Assembly (NCBI GenBank): GCA_900768785.1
Contig: CAAGEG010000017.1
Location: 1 to 21,899 of the forward strand
DNA: 21,899 nucleotides
Direction of reading: 5' to 3'
DNA from: an uncultured Prevotella sp.
GTDB taxonomy: Bacteria; Bacteroidota; Bacteroidia; Bacteroidales; Bacteroidaceae
In this document: positions 17,601 through 21,899 of the stretch, piece by piece
Layout: each line of letters opens with the position of its first letter
Numbering within the stretch: position 1 is the first letter of the stretch
Position numbers and translations under genes: made by a program
The notes under the pieces: model-generated
What the model was told of the DNA's origin: nothing
Databases searched by the model: none
The model's input: the letters and a program-made list of their open reading frames with translations, nothing else

Positions 17601-19157
17601 CCTCCACCACACCACGATATCTATTCTATCGAGGACTTGGCACAGCTCATATTTGACCTCAAAAACGTCAATCCAAAAGCAAAAATCAGCGTAAAACTCG
17701 TAGCTGAAAGCGGTGTTGGCACAATTGCAGCCGGTGTAGCAAAAGCAAAAGCAGACTTAATCGTGATTTCTGGTGCTGAAGGCGGCACGGGTGCATCTCC
17801 TGCCTCATCAATGCGTTATGCAGGTATTCCACCTGAAATAGGTCTGAGCGAAACTCAGCAAACACTCGTTCTTAACGGACTTAGAGGACAAGTAAGACTG
17901 CAAACAGACGGACAAATCAAGACAGGACGTGACATTATCTCTATGGCACTTCTCGGTGCGGAAGAATTTGGATTCGGCACCACGGTTCTCATCGTTTTAG
18001 GTTGCGTAATGATGCGTAAATGCCACCAAAACACTTGCCCTGTTGGCGTAGCTACACAAGACCCGAAACTGCGTGAAAAATTCCGCGGCAATTACAAATA
18101 TGTTGTAAACTATTTCCGATTCCTCGCAGAAGAAGTGAGAGAATACCTCGCAGAAATGGGTTACCGCAGATTTGAAGATATCGTGGGTCACAGCGAATTG
18201 ATAGAAATAAAGCACATTGATTCAGCATCCAAAGCATCCGGACTTGATTTCTCAAAGATTCTGCACAAAATTGAATGTAATGCTGCTTTACACAATATTA
18301 CAGACCAGATGCATTGCCTGGACGGTATCATTGACGCTTCTATGCTTAAAGCTGCACAGCAAGCCATTGATAACCAAAAGGAAATATCACTTGATTACGC
18401 TATTTCCAACACAGACCGTGCCGTTGGTGCAATGCTTTCCGGTGCCGTAGCACTCAAATACGGCAATGCCGGACTGCCGGATCAAACAATAAACGTTAAA
18501 TTCAAAGGTTCTGCCGGACAAAGCTTCGGTGCATTCCTCGCACACGGAGTAAGCTTCAAACTTGAAGGCGAAGCAAACGACTACCTTGGCAAAGGACTTT
18601 CAGGAGGTAGAATTTCCGTTCAGCCACCAGTCCGCAGCGATTTCGATGCAGACAAAAACACTATTGCCGGCAACACCATTCTCTATGGTGCTACATCAGG
18701 AGAACTTTACATTAATGGTAAAGTGGGAGAACGTTTTGCCGTAAGAAATTCAGGTGCTATAGCCGTTGTAGAAGGCGTGGGAGACCACTGCTGCGAATAT
18801 ATGACAGGCGGTAGAGTTGTAGTATTAGGCGAAACAGGACGTAACTTCGCAGCCGGTATGAGCGGTGGTGTGGCTTACATCTGGGACAAAGACAGAAAAT
18901 TCGACTATTTCTGCAATATGGAAATGGTAGAACTCTCTCTTCTTGAAGATTCTGCTGCAAGAAAAGAACTTCACGAACTTATCAGACAGCATTATCTCTA
19001 CACAGGTTCACAACTGGCAAGAAAAATGCTTGATGATTGGAACCGCTATGTTGACGACTTTATCCAAGTTACACCTATCGAATACAAACGCGTTCTCGCA
19101 GAAGAACAAATGAAGAAACTCCAGCAGAAAATTGCAGAAGTTCAGAGAGATTATTAA
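14628..19157 (+). CDS. gltB: Glutamate synthase (GOGAT) large subunit
   Basis: The 1509-residue enzyme transfers the amide nitrogen of glutamine to 2-oxoglutarate, making two glutamates. In order: a class II glutamine amidotransferase domain whose nucleophile is Cys36 in DACGVG (a propeptide would be removed before it), with RFSTNTFPTW near 235. Next come a central domain, then the FMN domain from about 830 to 1200 with GAMSFGAISKEAHEAL. The 3Fe-4S ligands are Cys1126, Cys1132 and Cys1137 (C-x5-C-x4-C), followed by the C-terminal GxGxG beta-helix around 1270-1460. All landmarks are intact. An in-frame Met20 (14685) is an alternative start that would give the short propeptide seen in relatives. 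gltD follows after 37 bases. Confidence 0.97.
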   Translation: MNYNKDEETNCVIGKSIKDMNKNIGLYSPENEHDACGVGMIVNIRGDKSHQLVDSALTVLENMKHRGAEGADNKTGDGAGIMVQIPHEFILLQGIPVPEKGKYGTGLIFLPKNKDEQSEILSIILEEIEREGLTLMHLRNVPVNSSILGKDALATEPDIKQVFITGATDIEGLDRKLYIIRKKIEKRISNKDFYIASLSSKSIVYKGMLTSMQLRDYYPDLTQPYFTSGLAIVHSRFSTNTFPTWSLAQPFRLLAHNGEINTIRGNRGWMEARESVLSTPLLGDIKQIKPIIQPNMSDSASLDNVLEFFVMSGLSLPHAMSMLVPESFNDKNPISEDLKAFYEYHSILMEPWDGPAALLFSDGRFAGGMLDRNGLRPARYLITKNDMMVVASEAGVLSLEPSEIKEKGRLQPGKILLIDTAEGKIYYDGELKERLAAEKPYRQWLSTNRIELHTLRSGRKVENKVADFNKMLRVFGFTREDIERTITPMCVNGAEPTASMGNDTPIAILSEKPQLLFNYFRQQFAQVTNPAIDPIREELVMSLTEYIGAVGMNILLPDETHCKMVRLPHPVLNNTQLDILCNIRYKGFNTVQLPMLFEKKGGESALRVALSDLCRKAEESVDEGVNYIILTDEGVNDKYAAIPSLLAVSAVHHHLISVQKRVQTALIVKSGEIREVMHAALLLGYGASAINPYMAFAILDDLVAKGEVQMNYETAEKNYIKAICKGLYKVMSKMGISTIRSYRGAKIFESIGISEELLKTYFGTSSSTIGGIKLSDIARDYSRFHDAGFENKAVDEILPNIGQFSFRKDGEKHAWNPETIYKLQLATHSGDYAKFKEFTAAVDKKEHPIFLRDFFTFKKNPISIDEVEPVENIVKHFVTGAMSFGAISKEAHEALALAMNMLGTRSNTGEGGEDSDRFHSEQDGISLCSKTKQIASGRFGVTTEYLVNAEEIQIKVAQGAKPGEGGQLPGFKVNDIIAKTRHSIPGISLISPPPHHDIYSIEDLAQLIFDLKNVNPKAKISVKLVAESGVGTIAAGVAKAKADLIVISGAEGGTGASPASSMRYAGIPPEIGLSETQQTLVLNGLRGQVRLQTDGQIKTGRDIISMALLGAEEFGFGTTVLIVLGCVMMRKCHQNTCPVGVATQDPKLREKFRGNYKYVVNYFRFLAEEVREYLAEMGYRRFEDIVGHSELIEIKHIDSASKASGLDFSKILHKIECNAALHNITDQMHCLDGIIDASMLKAAQQAIDNQKEISLDYAISNTDRAVGAMLSGAVALKYGNAGLPDQTINVKFKGSAGQSFGAFLAHGVSFKLEGEANDYLGKGLSGGRISVQPPVRSDFDADKNTIAGNTILYGATSGELYINGKVGERFAVRNSGAIAVVEGVGDHCCEYMTGGRVVVLGETGRNFAAGMSGGVAYIWDKDRKFDYFCNMEMVELSLLEDSAARKELHELIRQHYLYTGSQLARKMLDDWNRYVDDFIQVTPIEYKRVLAEEQMKKLQQKIAEVQRDY

Positions 19158-19194
19158 TAATAAGTGAAAATTATATAATTTACATATAAATAAA

Positions 19195-20532
19195 ATGGGT
19201 AATCCTAAAGCATTTCTCACTATTCCGCGTCAAGAAGCAGGTTACAGACCTGTCCATGACCGCATTAACGATTTCGGAGAAGTTGAGCAGACATTAAACA
19301 CCTCTGAAAGAATCCAGCAAGCCTCAAGATGTATGGACTGCGGCGTTCCTTTCTGCCATTGGGCTTGTCCGCTTGGAAACAGACCTCCCGAATTTCAAGA
19401 CGCACTCTACAAAGGCAAATGGAAAGAAGCATACGAAATACTCACTTTGACAAATGATTTTCCGGAATTTACAGGTCGTGTTTGCCCTGCCCTTTGCGAA
19501 CAAAGCTGTGTGCTGAAACTCAGCATAAATGCACCTGTGACAATCCGAGAAGATGAAGGAGCTATTGCAGAAGCCGCTTTCCGTGAAGGAATAGTAACTC
19601 CCAAACATTACGAAAGAAACGGCAAAAAAGTAGCGGTGATTGGTTCCGGTCCCGCAGGACTTGCCGCCGCTAATCAGCTCAACAAATTAGGCTATGAAGT
19701 GACAGTATTTGAAAAACTTGAATACATTGGAGGACTTCTCCGTTTTGGTATTCCAAACTTCAAACTGAACAAAGCTATTATTGACCGCAGAATTGATATT
19801 ATGGAGCAGGAAGGCGTAACCTTCAAAACAAATTCAGATATTGATATCAACAATTTACCTCAAGGCTTTGATGCCTACTGCATTTGCACGGGAACACCAC
19901 AAGCTCGCGACCTTAACATTCCCGGACGAGAACTCAAAGGAATATATTTTGCACTCGATATCCTTTCACAGCAAAACAGGATACTTGCAGGACAAATCAT
20001 CTCCAAAGAAAACAAAATTTCCGCTAAAGGCAAACACGTACTTGTAATTGGAGGCGGTGATACAGGTAGTGACTGCATCGGCACAAGCAATCGTCACGGT
20101 GCACTATCCGTTACACAAATTGAAATTATGCCAAAACCACCTGTAAACCACAATCCTGCAACGCCTTGGCCTATGTGGCCTATTGTGCTTAAAACAAGCT
20201 CAAGCCACCTCGAAGGATGCGAAAGACGTTGGAGTCTCACCTCAAATCAATTTATCGGCGAAAACGGTAAAGTGACAGGTGTTGAAGTGGAAGAAGTGGA
20301 ATGGTTGCCCAATCCGGAAGGTGGAAGACCTATTATGAAACCTACAGGCAAAAAAGAAATCATCAAAGCTGATTTAGTCCTTTTAGCTATGGGATTCCTA
20401 AAGCCTGAACAACCCAAATTGGCAGAAAACGTATTCTTCGCAGGAGACGCCGTAACAGGACCGAGCCTTGTAGTAAAATGCATTGCAGCAGGACGCCAAG
20501 TAGCTAAAGACATAAACAAATATCTATCATAA
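19195..20532 (+). CDS. gltD: Glutamate synthase small subunit, NAD(P)H-oxidising
   Basis: The 445-residue subunit feeds electrons from NADPH (or NADH) through FAD and iron-sulfur clusters to GltB. N-terminal cluster ligands are Cys46, Cys49, Cys54 and Cys58 (CMDCGVPFCHWAC), then Cys97, Cys101 and Cys105. The FAD dinucleotide fold is VIGSGPAGLAAANQL at 148-162 and the NADPH fold VIGGGDTGSDCIGTS lies near 284-298. The C-terminal FFAGDAVTGPSLVVKCIAAG closes the FAD site. It is slightly shorter than E. coli GltD but complete in motifs, and is transcribed with gltB. Confidence 0.96.
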   Translation: MGNPKAFLTIPRQEAGYRPVHDRINDFGEVEQTLNTSERIQQASRCMDCGVPFCHWACPLGNRPPEFQDALYKGKWKEAYEILTLTNDFPEFTGRVCPALCEQSCVLKLSINAPVTIREDEGAIAEAAFREGIVTPKHYERNGKKVAVIGSGPAGLAAANQLNKLGYEVTVFEKLEYIGGLLRFGIPNFKLNKAIIDRRIDIMEQEGVTFKTNSDIDINNLPQGFDAYCICTGTPQARDLNIPGRELKGIYFALDILSQQNRILAGQIISKENKISAKGKHVLVIGGGDTGSDCIGTSNRHGALSVTQIEIMPKPPVNHNPATPWPMWPIVLKTSSSHLEGCERRWSLTSNQFIGENGKVTGVEVEEVEWLPNPEGGRPIMKPTGKKEIIKADLVLLAMGFLKPEQPKLAENVFFAGDAVTGPSLVVKCIAAGRQVAKDINKYLS

Positions 20533-20557
20533 AACTCTATCAAACAACATTTTTGTC

Positions 20558-20601
20558 CGGAAAGCAGAATATCTTAAATAGATTTCTGCTTTCTGTTTTT
20601 T
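20558..20601 (+). terminator. Rho-independent terminator of gltBD
   Basis: An 11-bp stem (20558-20568 with 20585-20595, one G-T pair), extended by ATCT/AGAT inside, is followed by a run of T. It begins 25 bases after the gltD stop. Confidence 0.85.
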
Positions 20602-20708
20602 ATAGCTTATTTCATTTGTTTCACGATATAATGATGTGTCTTCGTCTGCTAATTTACTTGCATCAAGCAATTTTTTGCCTTTATCGTAAGATTTTCAACA
20701 TTTTGTAG

Positions 20709-20716
20709 TAACTTTG
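20709..20716 (+). promoter_or_regulatory. -7 box of a putative small RNA
   Basis: TAACTTTG matches TAnnTTTG exactly and is followed by GCAAG. The expected start is near 20723, directly before the first hairpin of the putative RNA. A clear -33 TTTG at the right spacing was not found. Confidence 0.5.
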
Positions 20717-20722
20717 CAAGCG

Positions 20723-20812
20723 GTAGGAGACCATTTGTGGCTCCGTCCGTATTTATAGAGTCGCTAAGTGCATTGCTCGTTGGAGAGCCACTTATTAGCA
20801 ACTCTATTTTTG
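20723..20812 (+). ncRNA. Putative small structured RNA, about 90 nt, family not recognised
   Basis: Hairpin 1 (20726-20744) pairs GGAG with CTCC and CCA with TGG around TTTG. Hairpin 2 (20755-20807) pairs ATAGAGT with ACTCTAT, GCTAA with TTAGC, GTG with CAC and GCTC with GAGC, and runs into five T, as an intrinsic terminator would. GTGGC and TCC of hairpin 1 can instead pair with GCCAC and GGA of hairpin 2, giving a second, exclusive fold. No + strand gene follows, so a free-standing sRNA is more likely than a leader. No SRP, 6S, tmRNA or RNase P signature was seen. Confidence 0.5.
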
Positions 20813-20841
20813 TAACATCGCATACACAACAGTTCTATTAG

Positions 20842-20873
20842 CACCGTAGGAAGTCTTGAAAATTCCTGCGGTG
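20842..20873 (+). terminator. Strong hairpin, possible second terminator
   Basis: CACCGTAGGAA (20842-20852) pairs with TTCCTGCGGTG (20863-20873) over 11 bp with one G-T pair and a 10-base loop. It is followed by TTTATGTT, a weak U-run. It may back up the small RNA terminator or belong to a longer transcript; the strand is uncertain. Confidence 0.45.
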
Positions 20874-20956
20874 TTTATGTTCCGGTTATTTCCAAAACAT
20901 TTTGCGTATATTCTGCATTTCGTTTGAGTTGAAATGAACGAACCGTCTAAAAATAC

Positions 20957-20998
20957 GTTAGGCGAAAAGCCCTTTACTATCAGGGATTTTCGCCTAAC
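20957..20998 (-). terminator. Long inverted repeat, probable terminator of the right-hand gene cluster
   Basis: GTTAGGCGAAAA (20957-20968) pairs perfectly with TTTTCGCCTAAC (20987-20998), and CCC/GGG extends it inside one mismatch. On the - strand the stem is followed, three bases on, by TATTTTTAG, as expected for a terminator about 100 bases after the stop of the acidic-protein gene. Confidence 0.6.
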
Positions 20999-21097
20999 TC
21001 CTTTAATTCCAGAGTACTTTTACTTAATCCTCTACAGCCGCCTGCGCCGCAGTGATAGCCGTATGCAATGCAAAATGTTATGGAATATTCGTAAACA

Positions 21098-21514
21098 TTA
21101 TTTTTTCACAGTATGTTGTGAAATGAAATCATAATACATTTGAACTGATTGTTCCGTAGCGAAAGCTGATGCCCAATCGGAAAAGTCGTATTCAAGTCCG
21201 CTGGCTTCATCGTAGTACGGTGTTTCCCACAAGTCGGAGATTGAAGCATCAACGTCAAATGGGTCAGAGCCGAATTCATCGGTCAGTTCAGTTCCATAGT
21301 TATTGATAAGTTCCCATCGCCAGTCGTCAAATTCGCTACCGGGTTCAGTTAATAAAATTTCAAAAGCAGCGGCTTTGAGTTCTGCCAAAGTATCAGAACC
21401 GCCATTTTCATTTTCAAGTTCTTCATCAAAATCTTCGTTCAGTTCTTGGTCTGCTTGTTTGATAGAGCCAAACAGCATAGCCATTTTGTTAAATGCAATG
21501 TCTTCTTTATCCAT
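21098..21514 (-). CDS. Hypothetical acidic protein, 138 residues
   Basis: I do not recognise this family. The protein is very acidic (runs such as NEDFDEELENENGGSD), with Trp/Tyr-rich segments DDWRWELINNYG and SDLWETPYYDEASGLEYDFS. It has no signal peptide or membrane segment, so it is probably cytoplasmic. Strong acidity in a small soluble protein can mean a DNA mimic, an immunity protein or a chaperone-like binder, but no specific evidence favours one. The ATG at 21514 lies 14 bases after the end of the interrupted small gene upstream, so both are likely in one transcript with the partial gene at the right edge. Confidence 0.65.
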   Translation of the reverse strand: MDKEDIAFNKMAMLFGSIKQADQELNEDFDEELENENGGSDTLAELKAAAFEILLTEPGSEFDDWRWELINNYGTELTDEFGSDPFDVDASISDLWETPYYDEASGLEYDFSDWASAFATEQSVQMYYDFISQHTVKK

Positions 21515-21528
21515 ATCATCAATGTTCG

Positions 21529-21789
21529 TTATATTAAGCTATTTAAAGACTTGATAAAAGCATTTTTGTAGTAGTCATATTCTTCATCACACAAAAGGTC
21601 ATTGAAATATGCATAGAATTGTGCCGGCAGTTACTCTTTGATTCTTTGAAGAATAGGTAAATAATCGTATCTGTTATTTTTCATCATTTCTACATATCCT
21701 TGTTCATCGCATATCTCAAGCAACATAAAATCATGAAAACGTTCCGGTAGCGGCTTAGACATAAACTCTTTTGCTTCCTCTTCTGTCAT
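21529..21789 (-). pseudogene. Small acidic gene split by an in-frame TAA (52 + 33 residues)
   Basis: An ATG at 21789 overlaps the stop of the upstream gene (ATGA) and reads 52 residues (MTEEEAKEFMSKPLPERF... to LQRIKE) before TAA at 21631-21633. The same frame then stays open for 33 more codons (LPAQFYAYFNDLLCDEEYDY...) to TAA at 21529-21531. Both halves share an acidic, aromatic-rich character. The simplest reading is a single gene of about 86 residues carrying one nonsense change, for example CAA to TAA. A genuine 52-residue protein or a sequencing error remain possible. Family unknown. Confidence 0.6.
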
Positions 21790-21899
21790 TTTCCCATAAG
21801 TATTTTTATAGTTCTTTCCTTTTCATCAATCAACTTCTCTAACATTGCTATGCGTTCTTTAAGCACGGCTACATCCGCAGCTGCAATGCCTGTAACATT
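21786..21899 (-). CDS. C-terminal tail of a protein cut by the right edge, possibly a helix-turn-helix regulator
   Basis: Thirty-seven codons, open from the right edge, end at a TGA at 21786-21788. The tail has a coiled-coil-like charged pattern (VLKERIAMLEKLIDEKERTI) and ends IKILMGK. That pattern is common at the C-termini of XRE-type regulators of Bacteroidetes mobile elements and phages. The DNA-binding part, if any, lies outside the window, so the call is tentative. The stop overlaps the next start (ATGA), showing an operon with the two small genes downstream. Confidence 0.45.
   Translation of the reverse strand, partial: NVTGIAAADVAVLKERIAMLEKLIDEKERTIKILMGK

Larger units (their letters stand above)
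20533..21097. other. 565-base gene-free stretch rich in hairpins
   Basis: After the gltBD terminator this stretch holds no convincing protein gene. It contains a promoter and folded small RNA (about 20709-20812), a perfect 11-bp hairpin (20842-20873), and a long inverted repeat (20957-20998). A locally GC-rich segment follows (about 21040-21062, CAGCCGCCTGCGCCGCAGTG). The density of structure is far above that of the other gaps. It may be non-coding RNA, terminators, or the remains of an intergenic repeat family. Confidence 0.6.

Noticed and set aside
20934..21134. A 66-codon + strand frame starting MNEPSKNTLGEKPF
   Set aside because: It includes the long inverted repeat 20957-20998 and overlaps the end of the acidic gene on the other strand. 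There is no supporting promoter or recognisable family, so it is more likely chance than a gene.
1..21899. CRISPR array, insertion sequence or integrated element with terminal repeats
   Set aside because: No regularly spaced direct repeats, transposase or integrase genes, or matching terminal inverted repeats were seen. The tRNA-Gln 3' end shows no obvious duplicated attachment sequence in the window.

Overview
The window looks like chromosomal DNA from a member of the Bacteroidales (phylum Bacteroidota). Three things point there: a SusC/SusD pair, an outer-membrane TonB receptor next to a BtuG-like beta-propeller lipoprotein, and recurrent TAnnTTTG promoter elements (the Bacteroides -7 box), several with a TTTG-like -33 box 19-20 nt upstream. 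The DNA is AT-rich, start codons mostly lack a clear Shine-Dalgarno sequence, and genes are packed in short co-directional runs.

Layout, left to right. (1) The 3' end of an unidentified + strand gene (to 107) faces a susC-susD operon on the - strand (4874 to 227). A symmetrical hairpin at 126-158 can terminate both. (2) A - strand tRNA-Gln (CTG) has its own promoter and a strong terminator. (3) A - strand operon runs nupG (nucleoside transport), rsmE (16S rRNA methylation), kdsA (KDO-8-phosphate synthesis for LPS), then a periplasmic TPR protein. The first three share one-base stop/start overlaps, and a good promoter lies upstream of nupG. (4) A second - strand operon runs GNAT acetyltransferase, BtuG-like lipoprotein, BtuB-like TonB receptor, and is probably a vitamin B12 capture system. 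I see no cobalamin riboswitch in its short leader. (5) Divergent from it is a + strand DMT/EamA transporter. (6) Then come gltB and gltD on the + strand, the two subunits of glutamate synthase, with a perfect 11-bp inverted repeat spanning the promoter -7 box and transcript start, and a strong terminator after gltD.

(7) The last 1.3 kb differs in character. A 565-base gene-free stretch (20533-21097) holds a likely small RNA with its own promoter and terminator, plus two further long hairpins. It is followed by a - strand cluster of small genes that reads from the right edge: the C-terminal tail of a possible regulator, an 86-codon gene split by an in-frame TAA, and a very acidic 138-residue protein. 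I recognise none of these families; this is the least explained part of the window.

Most of the window is ordinary housekeeping and nutrient uptake. No CRISPR array, insertion sequence, integrase or rRNA was found. The most unusual material is the small RNA region and the small acidic gene cluster at the right edge, but nothing here proves a new system.
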